Shown in pieces: positions 24,955-32,119 of a stretch of 36,507 nucleotides of DNA. The notes beneath the pieces are model-generated. The model made no database searches. It saw nothing but the letters and a program-made list of their open reading frames with translations, and was not told the origin of the DNA. The stretch comes from an uncultured Oscillospiraceae bacterium (GTDB lineage Bacteria > Bacillota > Clostridia > Oscillospirales > Oscillospiraceae). The position numbers and the translations under genes were made by a program. Positions within the stretch are counted from its first letter, which is position 1, and each line of letters begins with the position of its first letter. The DNA lies in NCBI GenBank assembly GCA_934565775.1, contig CAKTIN010000009.1, positions 1 through 36,507 of the forward strand. Direction: 5' to 3'.

Positions 24955-25707
24955 TTAGCCCAGCTTGCCGTATTCCTCGTCCGAGACGGGCTCCAGCCAC
25001 TGATTGGAGCACCCCTCTCCGGGGACCTCCACGGCCAGATGGCTGAACCAGCTGTCCGCCGCCGCGCCGTGCCAGTGCTTTACCTCGGGGGGAATGTTGA
25101 TCACGTCCCCGGGGGTCATGAGCTGGGGGCTCTGCCCCTCGGCCTGGTAATAGCCCCGGCCGCCCACACAGATGAGGATCTGCCCGCCGCCTTTGGTGGC
25201 GTGGTGAATGTGCCAGTTGTTCCGGCAGCCCGGCTCAAAGGTCACATTGAAAATACCCACCTGGGAGGTGGAGACGGGGGCCAGATAGCTCCTGCCGGTA
25301 AAATACTGGGCGAAGCCGTCGTTGGGTTTGCCGATGGGGAAAATCATCGAGGCGGCGTGGTCCGCCATGGGGTCGCCGGTTTCGGCCTCCGCCCAGACCT
25401 CCTTCGCCATGCGGAAGGCCGCCCAGGCCTTGGGCCAACCGGCGTAAAAGGCCGCGTGGGTGAGAATCTCCGCGATCTCCGTTTTGGTAATGCCGTTTTT
25501 CTTGGCGCTCATCAGATGAAACTGGAAGGAGCTGTCTACCAGCCCCTGGGCCATAAGGGCGACCACCGTGACCAGACTCCGGTCCCGGGCGGAGAGCCGG
25601 TCCTCTCGGCTCCAAACCTCTCCAAAGAGCACATCATCATTCAGCTGGGCAAATTTCGGGGCGAAATCCCCAAGCTGATCTCTTCCGGCTGTTTGTTTGA
25701 CTGCCAT
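24955..25707 (-). CDS. Carboxymuconolactone decarboxylase-like domain fused to cupin
   Basis: A 250-residue two-domain protein. Residues ~15-115 form an AhpD/CMD-like helical domain (LSARDRSLVTVVALMAQGL, then HLMSAKKNGITKTEIAEIL), a fold linked to peroxide or quinone-type redox chemistry; the usual CxxC pair of AhpD is absent. Residues ~140-250 form a cupin with a NWHIHH metal site and PPEVKHWHG. Genes of this fusion type commonly stand with flavodoxin and aldo/keto reductase genes in gut Firmicutes, as here. GGAGGCG precedes the ATG at 25707; a longer upstream start covers the promoter. First gene of the operon. The substrate is not known. Confidence 0.88.
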   Translation of the reverse strand: MAVKQTAGRDQLGDFAPKFAQLNDDVLFGEVWSREDRLSARDRSLVTVVALMAQGLVDSSFQFHLMSAKKNGITKTEIAEILTHAAFYAGWPKAWAAFRMAKEVWAEAETGDPMADHAASMIFPIGKPNDGFAQYFTGRSYLAPVSTSQVGIFNVTFEPGCRNNWHIHHATKGGGQILICVGGRGYYQAEGQSPQLMTPGDVINIPPEVKHWHGAAADSWFSHLAVEVPGEGCSNQWLEPVSDEEYGKLG

Positions 25708-25743
25708 ATGAAACGCCTCCGTTTCTGAAAATTCTGCATCCTT

Positions 25744-25771
25744 ATTATAGCAGGGGCGGCCGCTTTGGCAA
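25744..25771 (-). promoter_or_regulatory. Promoter of the redox operon
   Basis: Minus strand TTGCCA and perfect TATAAT with a 16-base spacer, 37 bases before the CMD-cupin start. It is divergent from the -10 of the XRE regulator gene at 25867. Confidence 0.7.
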
Positions 25772-25866
25772 TCCCCCACCGGGGAGGCCGGGGCGGAGGA
25801 CGGCGGGGAAGAGAATTTTCCCGTACACGGTGCAGAAAAACATTTTCTTTTTTGGAGCGGTTATGT

Positions 25867-25872
25867 TATAAT
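25867..25872 (+). promoter_or_regulatory. -10 element of the XRE membrane regulator gene
   Basis: A perfect TATAAT overlaps the first in-frame ATG (25871), so that ATG cannot lie in the transcript made from here. No good -35 hexamer stands 17 bases upstream (TTTCTT at 25844). Confidence 0.55.
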
Positions 25873-25891
25873 GAGGAAAAACGGAAGGGGG

Positions 25892-26488
25892 GTGCGGGCG
25901 CTGGAGGATCTGAAGGCGGTGGTAGCGCAAAATCTGGTCCGGCTGCGGACGCAGGCGGGAATGACCCAGCTGGAGCTGGCAGAGCGGCTGCATTATTCGG
26001 ACAAATCCGTGTCCAAATGGGAGCGCGGGGAGGCGCTGCCGGATGTGGCGGTGCTGAAAAAGCTGGGGGAGATCTTCGGCGTAAGTGTGAGCACCCTCAT
26101 TGGGGAGGACGCGCCAAAGCCCCAGGCTCCCACCCGGAAGGCGGACCGCCGGGTGCTGACGGGAATCGTGCTGCTGGGGGTGTGGACCCTGGCGCTGCTG
26201 GTATTTATTATTCTGTGGCTCTGCGGCCGGGTGTGCTGGCTGGTGTTTGCCTATACGGCGCCGGTGTGCCTGGTGACCTGGCTGGTGCTGAACTCTGTGT
26301 GGCGGGGAGGTAAGCACAATTTTCTCATCATCGGCGGCTTTCTGGCCTCCGTGGTGGCGGCGGTGTATTTCAGCTTTCTCCGGTATAACTGGTGGCAGCT
26401 GTTCCTGCTGCTGATTCCCAGCGAGCTGATCGTGTTTTTCTCCTATTGCCTGAAAAAAAGCAAACGGCCGCAAAATCCGGAGACTTAA
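25892..26488 (+). CDS. Membrane-bound XRE-family regulator
   Basis: About 198 residues from the GTG at 25892. An N-terminal helix-turn-helix (NLVRLRTQAGMTQLELAERL, then YSDKSVSKWERGEALPDVAVL) is typical of XRE repressors. After a short Pro-rich linker come four hydrophobic segments (~85-190), so the DNA-binding domain is tethered to the membrane. This plan is common in Clostridia and thought to sense envelope or membrane signals. The start is uncertain: ATG 25871 overlaps the -10, and the best ribosome site GGAAGGGG lies 3 bases before GTG 25892 and about 9 before a CTG at 25901. It is divergent from the redox operon and may control it; that is inferred from position. Confidence 0.8.
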   Translation: MRALEDLKAVVAQNLVRLRTQAGMTQLELAERLHYSDKSVSKWERGEALPDVAVLKKLGEIFGVSVSTLIGEDAPKPQAPTRKADRRVLTGIVLLGVWTLALLVFIILWLCGRVCWLVFAYTAPVCLVTWLVLNSVWRGGKHNFLIIGGFLASVVAAVYFSFLRYNWWQLFLLLIPSELIVFFSYCLKKSKRPQNPET

Positions 26489-26517
26489 GCCGCTCTGTGC
26501 TGACAGAGCGGCTTTTG
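26487..26517 (+). terminator. Terminator of the XRE regulator gene
   Basis: A perfect 12-bp stem AAGCCGCTCTGT/ACAGAGCGGCTT with a GCTG loop and TTTT, immediately after the stop codon. Confidence 0.9.
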
Positions 26518-26797
26518 CTGCTATAGGTCGAATCCCTTGAGGGCAATGGCTCCCTTTTGAATCGGCGCTTCATGATCGCAACCTGCGCTTGCCGACCGCG
26601 GGGCCCTTTCCGCTGGGGGATGTGCCGCCGATTGGTCCCGCCGCCGGGGCTTGCCGGGGGACAGGATGCAATTCTACTCCCTTGGACGCCCGGTAGAGGC
26701 GCTCTCCCCCCTCCGGCGGCAGGGCGGACAGCGGAGGCGGGGCGGGAAAACTGATGATCAGGATTTGTGGCGAGAACGGCGCTGTTTCTTATAAAAT
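26518..26797. other. Gene-free stretch before the structured RNA
   Basis: About 280 bases with no coding frame that has a ribosome site and no recognised RNA gene. Short frames are present but look like random high-GC reading. A weak promoter-like pair TTGTGG/TATAAA with a 19-base spacer lies at 26765-26795. Confidence 0.5.
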
Positions 26798-26966
26798 CCG
26801 AACTTTTCCGGACTCTACTCCCAGTAGAGTCCTTTTTTCTCCCCGGTAGAGCCGGGCGGCTCCAGGGGTAGACCGCCGGAACGAAGAGGTAGGTTGTAAA
26901 AATTGCCGGAAGCAGGTAGGATGAGGAGCGAAGCCCCCAGGGGCAATTCTTAGATGCGAGGTTCGG
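26798..26966 (+). ncRNA. Candidate structured RNA or cis-regulatory leader upstream of degV
   Basis: A ~170-base segment that folds on the plus strand into a closed multi-stem structure. The ends pair: CCGAACTTT (26798-26806) with GAGGTTCGG (26958-26966), nine pairs with two G-U. Inside are a perfect 10-bp hairpin (26810-26832) followed by six T, a GGCGG/CCGCC stem (26855-26859 with 26873-26877) and AATTGCC/GGCAATT (26901-26907 with 26942-26948). Single-stranded parts repeat GGTAG three times (GGGGTAGAC, GAGGTAGGT, CAGGTAGGA) and include AACGAAGAGG and GAGCGAAGCCC, which look like conserved RNA core sequence. The closing stem holds the likely ribosome site of degV. The core reminds me of the raiA-motif RNA of Firmicutes, but that is from memory and unverified. 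Confidence 0.5.
26810..26838 (+). terminator. Perfect hairpin with T run inside the candidate RNA
   Basis: GGACTCTACT/AGTAGAGTCC with a CCC loop, then TTTTTT. By itself it is an ideal intrinsic terminator, yet no gene lies in the preceding 280 bases. It may be an internal helix of the RNA at 26798-26966 or an attenuator. Confidence 0.6.
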
Positions 26967-26968
26967 CT

Positions 26969-27871
26969 ATGGAACATTCTTACATTCTCTCCTGCGAGTC
27001 CACCGTGGATCTGCCCTATGCCTATGTTGCCGGGCGGGAGCTCCCCGTTCTGTTTTACTCCTACACCGTGGACGGCGCCACTTACCAGGACAACATGGAC
27101 CGGGACCCGGAGGCCCTGGCCCGGTTTTACGATTTTCTGGCCCAGGGGAAGATCCCCAGCACATCTCAGCTCAATGTGGGCCAGTATGAGAGCTTTTTCG
27201 ACACCCTGCTGCAAAAGGGTGATGTGCTGCACATTGTCTTTGGCTCCGGTATGACCAGCTCCATTCAGAACGCCATCCTTGCGGCGGAGATCATGCGGGA
27301 AAAGTATCCCGAGCGGCGCCTGGAGGTGGTGGACTCCACCTGCAGCTGCTCGGGCTACGGCCTGCTGGTGGATTACGCCGCGGACCTGCGGGACCGGGGC
27401 TGCACCCTGGATGAGACGCTGCAATGGGTCCTGGACCACCGGCTGTGCGTCCATCACCAGTTCTTCTCCACGGATCTGAAATATTATCGCCACAGCGGCC
27501 GGATCTCCGGCGCGGCGGCCATGCTGGGGGCGGTGCTGAACCTGTGCCCCATTATGCACCTGAACGACGAGGGTAAGATCATTGCCTACAGCAAGGTCCG
27601 GGGAAAGAAGAACGCCATCCAGACCACGGTGGACACCATGGCCCGCCGGGCTGTGGGCGGGACAGGTTATGACGGCAAATGCTTTATCAGCCATTCCAAC
27701 TGCCTGGAGACGGCCAACGAGACCCGGGACGCCATCGAGGCCCGGTTCCCCAAGCTGAAGGGGAAGGTCCGGGTGGTGAATATCGGCACGATCATCGCCT
27801 CTCACTGCGGGCCGGATACGGTGGCGGTGTATTTCCTGGGGGACAAACGCTCCCCGGGCACCGGGGCCTGA
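26969..27871 (+). CDS. DegV family fatty-acid-binding protein
   Basis: A 300-residue DegV protein. The family binds a fatty acid in a two-domain fold; in Gram-positives such as Staphylococcus it is the FakB partner that presents fatty acids to the FakA kinase. Family marks: the opening YILSCESTVDLP, PSTSQLNVGQYESFF (TSQP-like ligand segment), FGSGMTSSIQNA, and VVDSTCSCSGYG, with the C-terminal HSNCLETA and IIASHCGPDTVAVYF. No fakA-like gene lies in the window. The start at 26969 is chosen because family members begin just before YILS; GCGAGG 7 bases ahead is a moderate ribosome site and lies in the closing stem of the RNA candidate. An ATG at 26954 is possible. Confidence 0.93.
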   Translation: MEHSYILSCESTVDLPYAYVAGRELPVLFYSYTVDGATYQDNMDRDPEALARFYDFLAQGKIPSTSQLNVGQYESFFDTLLQKGDVLHIVFGSGMTSSIQNAILAAEIMREKYPERRLEVVDSTCSCSGYGLLVDYAADLRDRGCTLDETLQWVLDHRLCVHHQFFSTDLKYYRHSGRISGAAAMLGAVLNLCPIMHLNDEGKIIAYSKVRGKKNAIQTTVDTMARRAVGGTGYDGKCFISHSNCLETANETRDAIEARFPKLKGKVRVVNIGTIIASHCGPDTVAVYFLGDKRSPGTGA

Positions 27872-27884
27872 GGAGGCGGGGAGC

Positions 27885-28556
27885 ATGAAGCGCACGCCTT
27901 TGGACCAGCGGCAGCTGCCCAATTATACCCGGGGTGAGGAGATCGCCAATATGGTCACCCATGTGGTGGGGGCCGTGCTGGGAATCGTCATCACCGTCCT
28001 TGCGGTGGCGGTGGCCGCGTGGCATAAGGACCTGTGGGGCGTAGTCAGCGGAAGCGTTTACGGTATTTCCATGATCTGCCTGTACACGGTTTCCAGCGTG
28101 TACCACGGTCTGCGCCCCAGCCGGGGGAAGAAGGTCATGCAGGTCATCGACCACTGCACCATTTACCTGCTCATTGCCGGGACCTATACCCCCATTCTTC
28201 TGAGCGCGATCCGCCCTGCGTACCCGGCCCTGGCCTGGGGAATCTTCGCGGCGGAATGGGGCATTACGGCAATCGCCGTGGTATTTACCGCCATCGATCA
28301 TAACCGGTTCGCGGTGCTGTCCATGATCTGCTACATCGGCATGGGCTGGTGTATCGTGCTGGCCCTGAAGCCAACGCTGGCGGTTTTGGGCCGGGCCGGT
28401 TTCCTGTGGCTGCTGGGGGGAGGCGTCAGCTATACGCTGGGAGCGGTGCTCTATGGGATCGGCAGCAAGAAGCCGGTGCTGCACACCGTGTTCCATGTGT
28501 TTGTGGACCTGGGGAGCATTCTTCAGGCGGTATGTATTTTGAACTATGTGCTGTGA
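27885..28556 (+). CDS. Hemolysin III / PAQR-like membrane protein
   Basis: A 223-residue integral membrane protein with about seven spans. It carries the conserved polar residues of the HlyIII/PAQR family: SSVYHGL, VIDHCTIYLLIAGTYTP and the closing HTVFHVFVDLGS, which form a metal site in this superfamily. The TRGEEIANMVTHVVGAVLG opening is also typical. Bacterial members are named after a Bacillus hemolysin, but the role in most species is in membrane homeostasis or unknown. It follows degV by 13 bases with GGAGGCGGGGAGC before the ATG, so the two are co-transcribed. Confidence 0.92.
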   Translation: MKRTPLDQRQLPNYTRGEEIANMVTHVVGAVLGIVITVLAVAVAAWHKDLWGVVSGSVYGISMICLYTVSSVYHGLRPSRGKKVMQVIDHCTIYLLIAGTYTPILLSAIRPAYPALAWGIFAAEWGITAIAVVFTAIDHNRFAVLSMICYIGMGWCIVLALKPTLAVLGRAGFLWLLGGGVSYTLGAVLYGIGSKKPVLHTVFHVFVDLGSILQAVCILNYVL

Positions 28557-28561
28557 ATGCT

Positions 28562-28599
28562 GGGGCCGCCTCGATAGGAGGCGGCCCCCTCTTGCTTTT
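28562..28599 (+). terminator. Terminator of the degV-hlyIII operon
   Basis: A perfect 11-bp GC stem GGGGCCGCCTC/GAGGCGGCCCC with a 5-base loop, then CTCTTGCTTTTC. Its T tract overlaps the -35 of the next promoter. Confidence 0.85.
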
Positions 28600-28620
28600 C
28601 TCCTACCTTTCTGGTATACT
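28592..28620 (+). promoter_or_regulatory. Promoter of the amino acid ABC operon
   Basis: TTGCTT and TATACT with a 17-base spacer, identical in hexamers and spacing to the kinase promoter at 21405-21433. Transcription should start near 28627. Confidence 0.7.
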
Positions 28621-28633
28621 TTTCCTGGAGAGA

Positions 28634-28671
28634 CCGGGCTCCTGAAATTCCTGCGGGAGCCCGGCCCTTTT
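28634..28671 (+). promoter_or_regulatory. Leader hairpin, possible attenuator, before the ABC operon
   Basis: A 9-bp stem CCGGGCTCC/GGAGCCCGG with a 13-base loop lies just downstream of the promoter and is followed by CCCTTTTG. It looks like an intrinsic terminator in the 5' leader. A second small hairpin (TTGCCC/GGGGCAA) follows. No known riboswitch fold was recognised in the 90-base leader. Confidence 0.5.
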
Positions 28672-28716
28672 GCCCTCCGGGGCAAGCGCAATGTCAAATA
28701 GAAAGAAGGAACCCCC

Positions 28717-29403
28717 ATGCTATCCGGCCGATTTGAGGTGCTGTGGCAGCTGTTTTTGGAGTCGTTTCCCAAAATCCTGCTGCCCGGCCTGGTCACGACC
28801 ATTCCGCTTACTCTGATTTCCTTTTCCCTGGCGCTGGTGATCGCCGTGGTGACGGCTTTGGTGCAGTTCGCCAATGTGAAGGTCCTCCGGCGGATTGCCC
28901 GGTTTTACATCTGGATCTTCCGGGGGACTCCGCTGTTGGTGCAGCTGTATATTGTGTTTTACGGCCTGTCCCGTATTGGGATCGTCCTGGCGCCGTTTCC
29001 GGCGGCGGTGATCGTATTTTCCCTGAACGAGGGGGCTTACTGCGCCGAGACGGTCCGGGCCGCTCTGGAATCCGTCCCCAAGGGCCAGCTGGAGGCGGGG
29101 CTCTGCGCGGGGCTCAGCTATTTGCAGACGATTTTCCGCATTGTGCTGCCCCAGGCCATGCGCACCGCCTTCCCGCCGCTGTCCAATTCCATGATCTCCA
29201 TGGTGAAGGATACTTCCCTGGCGGCGAACATTACGGTGATGGAAATGTTTATGGTGACCCAGCGCATTGTGGCCCGAACCTATGAGCCGCTGCTGCTGTA
29301 CTGCGAGGTGGGGCTGATTTACCTGATCTTCTCCACGGTGCTGACCCGGCTCCAGGCCAGGGGGGAGAAGCGCCTGCGCACCTATGGCCGAAAGGAGGGG
29401 TAA
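28717..29403 (+). CDS. Polar amino acid ABC transporter, permease
   Basis: A 228-residue HisM/GlnP-family permease with about five spans. It belongs to the HEQRo-type polar amino acid importers. GYxQ-like and [15 protein letters not shown] at residues ~70-83 are typical, and the EAA loop ([22 protein letters not shown]) that docks on the ATPase is intact. GTGAAGGA-type ribosome site AGAAGGA precedes the ATG. The ATPase gene starts 2 bases after the stop, and the binding protein follows, so one permease gene probably makes a homodimer. The exact amino acid is not evident; cystine-type and general polar systems look alike. Confidence 0.92.
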   Translation: MLSGRFEVLWQLFLESFPKILLPGLVTTIPLTLISFSLALVIAVVTALVQFANVKVLRRIARFYIWIFRGTPLLVQLYIVFYGLSRIGIVLAPFPAAVIVFSLNEGAYCAETVRAALESVPKGQLEAGLCAGLSYLQTIFRIVLPQAMRTAFPPLSNSMISMVKDTSLAANITVMEMFMVTQRIVARTYEPLLLYCEVGLIYLIFSTVLTRLQARGEKRLRTYGRKEG

Positions 29404-29405
29404 GA

Positions 29406-30158
29406 ATGCTGGAAGTGACCCATGTGCAAAAGTCCTTCGGCGGGACCCCGGTCCTGCGGGGGATTGACCTGCGGGTGGACCAGGGGGACGTGGTGGCCAT
29501 TATCGGCCCCTCGGGCTCCGGAAAAACCACCCTGCTCCGGTGCATGAACTTTTTGGAGCGGGCGGACGCCGGGACCTTGTGCTTCGACGGCCAGCGCTTT
29601 GACATGAACCGGATCTCTAAGAAGGAGATCGCCCAGCTGCGGCGCAAGACCGGCTTTGTATTTCAGAATTACAACCTGTTTGTCAACAAGACCGCCCTGC
29701 AAAATGTGACGGAGGGGCTGATCGTAGCCCGGAAGATGCCCAGAGCGGAGGCGGAGAAGGTGGGGCTGGAGGCTCTGGAGAAGGTGGGCCTGGCGGCCCG
29801 GCGGGACGCCTACCCTTCCCAGCTCTCCGGCGGCCAGCAGCAGCGGGTGGCCATTGCCCGGGCCATGGCGGCCAAGCCGGAGCTTATTTATTTTGACGAG
29901 CCCACCTCGGCCCTGGACCCGGAGCTCACCGGGGAGGTCCTGAGCGTCATGCGGAATCTGGCCCGGGAGGGGATGACCATGCTGGTGGTGACCCATGAGA
30001 TGAGCTTCGCCCGGACGGTGTCCAACCGGGTGGTGTTTATGGAGGATGGGGCGATCGTAGAGGCAGGACCCTCCGAGGACTTCTTTGCACACCCCACTCA
30101 GGAGCGTACAAAGGCCTTCCTGCGGTCTATTCAGAGCCCGCTGGAGGGAGAAGAATAG
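29406..30158 (+). CDS. Polar amino acid ABC transporter, ATP-binding protein
   Basis: A 250-residue GlnQ/HisP-type ATPase. Walker A GPSGSGKT at residues 34-41, Q-loop FVFQNYNLF, signature LSGGQQQR near residue 140, Walker [14 protein letters not shown], and the H-loop VTHEMSFAR are all intact, so it should power the transporter. It lies between the permease gene (2 bases upstream) and the binding-protein gene. AAAGGAGGGG precedes the ATG and overlaps the permease stop codon. Confidence 0.96.
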   Translation: MLEVTHVQKSFGGTPVLRGIDLRVDQGDVVAIIGPSGSGKTTLLRCMNFLERADAGTLCFDGQRFDMNRISKKEIAQLRRKTGFVFQNYNLFVNKTALQNVTEGLIVARKMPRAEAEKVGLEALEKVGLAARRDAYPSQLSGGQQQRVAIARAMAAKPELIYFDEPTSALDPELTGEVLSVMRNLAREGMTMLVVTHEMSFARTVSNRVVFMEDGAIVEAGPSEDFFAHPTQERTKAFLRSIQSPLEGEE

Positions 30159-30174
30159 AAAAGGAGACGATACA

Positions 30175-30978
30175 ATGAAAAGATGGATTTGCCTGATGCT
30201 GGTGCTGGCCCTGATGCTGCCGCTGGCGGCCTGCGGCGGGACCAAGGACAGCGGCGAGGAGGGAGACCTGCTGGCCCGGATCCAGAAGCGTGGGAGCATT
30301 ACCGTGGCGATGGAGGGCACCTGGGCCCCCTGGACCTACCACAATGAGAACGACGAGCTAGTGGGCTATGACGTGGAGGTCGCCCAGAAAATCGCGGAGA
30401 AGCTGGGCGTTACGGTAAACTTCGTGGAGGGCGAGTGGGACGGCCTGCTGGCCGGCCTGGATGACGGCCGCTATGACATTATGGTCAACGGCGTGGGGAT
30501 CGAGCCGGGCCGGGAGAAGAAATATAACTTCTCCACCCCCTATGCCTATAACCGCACCGCCGTGCTGGTGCGGGGAGACTATGATGAGATCCACTCCATG
30601 GAGGACCTGAAGGGTAAACGCACCGCCAATACCATTTCCAGCACCTATGCCACCCAGGCGGAGGCCTATGGCGCCACGGTCACCGGTGTGGACGATCTGA
30701 ACCAGACCATCGAGCTGCTGCTCTCCGGCCGGATCGACGCGACCCTGAACGCAGAGGTGGTGTTCGCGGACTATCAGAAGGTTCACCCCGAGGCGGATAT
30801 CAAGATCGCAGCCTACTCGGACGAGGTGGAGCGGGTCGCCATCCCCGTGCGGAAGGGGGACGATACGGCCACCCTGCTGGCGGCGATTAACAAGGCCCTG
30901 GCGGAGATGGCGGCGGACGGCACGCTGACCGCCCTTTCGGAAAAATACTTCTCCACGGATATTTCCAAGGAAAATTAA
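30175..30978 (+). CDS. Polar amino acid ABC transporter, substrate-binding lipoprotein
   Basis: A 267-residue family-3 solute-binding protein. The signal peptide ends in the lipobox LAAC, so C20 should be lipid-modified and the protein held on the outer face of the membrane. The mature part shows GSITVAMEGTWAPWTYHNEN, the typical first strand of the binding cleft, then ELVGYDVEVAQKIAEKLG, DGLLAGLDDGRYDIMVNGVG and FSTPYAYNRTAVLV. AAAGGAGACG precedes the ATG at 30175. Third gene of the operon, ended by the terminator at 30978-31020. Ligand unknown from sequence alone. Confidence 0.94.
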   Translation: MKRWICLMLVLALMLPLAACGGTKDSGEEGDLLARIQKRGSITVAMEGTWAPWTYHNENDELVGYDVEVAQKIAEKLGVTVNFVEGEWDGLLAGLDDGRYDIMVNGVGIEPGREKKYNFSTPYAYNRTAVLVRGDYDEIHSMEDLKGKRTANTISSTYATQAEAYGATVTGVDDLNQTIELLLSGRIDATLNAEVVFADYQKVHPEADIKIAAYSDEVERVAIPVRKGDDTATLLAAINKALAEMAADGTLTALSEKYFSTDISKEN

Positions 30979-31020
30979 AAAAGCGCCTCTGCGGGGCTTG
31001 ACTCCGCAGAGGCGCTTTTT
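30978..31020 (+). terminator. Terminator of the ABC operon (copy 1 of a duplicated hairpin)
   Basis: A perfect 17-bp stem AAAAAGCGCCTCTGCGG with its complement, 9-base loop, flanked by A and T runs so it works in both directions. The core of this hairpin and its right flank recur at 31782-31850 with one difference in 69 bases. Confidence 0.92.
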
Positions 31021-31049
31021 ATGTGGTTTGGCGGCGGGCCGCCGGCGGC
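30981..31049. repeat. Repeat A, copy 1
   Basis: 69 bases containing the terminator hairpin core plus a GC-rich palindromic tail ending GCCGGCGGC. It matches 31782-31850 at 68 of 69 positions, in the same orientation. Confidence 0.9.
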
Positions 31050-31087
31050 AGCGCAGGCCGCCTCGCCTGAGCGCTGATGCAAAACGG
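31047..31087. repeat. Repeat B, copy 1
   Basis: About 41 bases beginning GGCAGCGCAGG and containing CTGAGCGCTGAT; it matches 31614-31654 with several differences, same orientation. Confidence 0.75.
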
Positions 31088-31129
31088 GAAAGGCCTTGAT
31101 TGCAAGCTTTCTTAAAATGGGATAGCGTT

Positions 31130-31220
31130 CAATCCCTCAGTCAAAAATCAAAGATTTTTGTGTGGTGCGCTTGCCACTGGCAAGCGTCCTATTTTGATCC
31201 GCAGCGGGTTGCACCCGCCC
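31130..31220. repeat. Repeat C, copy 1 (three-hairpin unit)
   Basis: 91 bases carrying three small hairpins in a row: AAAAATC/GATTTTT, CGCTTGCC/GGCAAGCG and GCGGGT/ACCCGC. It matches 31664-31754 at 88 of 91 positions. Confidence 0.9.
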
Positions 31221-31613
31221 TTTCCGCAAGGGAGCCGTTAGCTTTCTGAAATTTCCGAACTTTTGACGATGATTTGCGTGTATGGCAATCAAATTTTAAA
31301 AGTTTTACGAGTATTTGTACATTGCCTTTCCATATACCGCGCCATTGAGTTATCTCCTGCCATCTTGTTATGCCTGGCACCATCGGGCGGCATGATGCAG
31401 TCTGTCCAACGCAACTGCCGTCAAATTTTGCCCGGTGCATTTCGGGCGCGGGCGCGGCCAAGCGCTGCCGCGTGTCGAAATAGAGAAAGTGCGACGCAGC
31501 GGCTTACAAATTCTGCCGGGTGCTTGTCCCGTACCGCCGCCTGTGCCCCCGGGTCCGGGCCGCAGCCCGGTGGGCTTTCGGCCCTTTCCCCCAGTGGAAA
31601 GGGCCCCGCCGGG
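31221..31613. other. Non-coding spacer between the repeat copies
   Basis: About 390 bases with no gene I can support. The first half (31226-31400) is richer in A and T than the surroundings. The second half is GC rich with a perfect 10-bp hairpin GGCCCTTTCC/GGAAAGGGCC (31580-31605) and a CCGGGC/GCCCGG hairpin just before it. Reading frames here look spurious. Confidence 0.6.
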
Positions 31614-31654
31614 GGCAGCGCAGGTTGCCTCGACTGAGCGCTGATTCAAAATGG
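31614..31654. repeat. Repeat B, copy 2
   Basis: Matches 31047-31087 from GGCAGCGCAGG onward, with scattered differences. It lies directly before repeat C copy 2, as copy 1 does but with a shorter gap. Confidence 0.75.
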
Positions 31655-31663
31655 GAGAGTTTA

Positions 31664-31754
31664 CAATCCCTCGGTCAAAAATCAAAGATTTTTGTGTGGT
31701 GCGCTTGCCACCGGCAAGCGTCCTATTTCGATCCGCAGCGGGTTGCACCCGCCC
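31664..31754. repeat. Repeat C, copy 2 (three-hairpin unit)
   Basis: 91 bases with three substitutions from 31130-31220. One substitution falls in the loop of the middle hairpin, so all three stems are kept. Confidence 0.9.
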
Positions 31755-31781
31755 CTTTTACAAGACGCCGCTGAAATACGG

Positions 31782-31850
31782 AAGCGCCTCTGCGGGGCTT
31801 GACTCCGCAGAGGCGCTTTTTATGCGGTTTGGCGGCGGGCCGCCGGCGGC
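31782..31850. repeat. Repeat A, copy 2, containing a second terminator hairpin
   Basis: One difference from 30981-31049. The GCGCCTCTGCGG hairpin has TTTTT on the plus strand but lacks the matching A run on its left, so it is poor as a terminator for the minus-strand genes that end at 31850. Confidence 0.9.
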
Positions 31851-32116
31851 TACAGGTTCGCCTCCAGCCAGGCCTTCATGGCCAGGCGGCCCTCCTCGCT
31901 CATAGGAAAGGTCTGCTCCTGCTCCATCTGGCTGAGCTCATAGCACAGCGGGCCGTGCCAGAGCTCTGCGTGCATGGAGCTCTCCTCCATGTTGACCTCC
32001 TTCGGGGTGCGCATGACCACCTTGGGGGCAATGCGGAACCGCAGCGCGCCGCAGGAGCCGGTGAAGATGTTATCCATGGCGAAGGTGTGCAGGGTGGGAA
32101 GGAAAATGTCTGCCAT
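31850..32116 (-). CDS. Small protein of unknown function downstream of pepF
   Basis: An 88-residue protein I do not recognise. It starts 3 bases after the pepF stop codon, and a GGAGTAAGCC ribosome site inside the end of pepF precedes the ATG, so it is likely translated from the pepF transcript. There is no signal peptide or membrane span. The middle (GSCGALRFRIAPKVVMRTPKEVN) looks like a compact beta-fold, and the end (SEEGRLAMKAWLEANL) like a helix. The natural-looking composition and tight spacing support a real gene; function unknown. Confidence 0.7.
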   Translation of the reverse strand: MADIFLPTLHTFAMDNIFTGSCGALRFRIAPKVVMRTPKEVNMEESSMHAELWHGPLCYELSQMEQEQTFPMSEEGRLAMKAWLEANL

Positions 32117-32119
32117 GGC

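Noticed and set aside
26810..26838. Terminator of an undetected gene upstream
   Set aside because: The preceding 280 bases hold no supported gene, and the hairpin is enclosed by the 26798-26966 closing stem, so it is more likely part of that RNA.
31189..31461. 90-codon minus-strand frame in the repeat region
   Set aside because: It runs through the hairpin repeats, has no ribosome site and changes character at the repeat borders.
31368..31748. 126-codon minus-strand frame over repeat copy 2
   Set aside because: Its sequence is the translation of repeats B and C and of GC hairpins; likely a spurious call that recurs wherever the repeat occurs.
30981..31850. CRISPR array
   Set aside because: Only two copies of each block, unequal gaps and long units; no short regular spacers and no cas genes.
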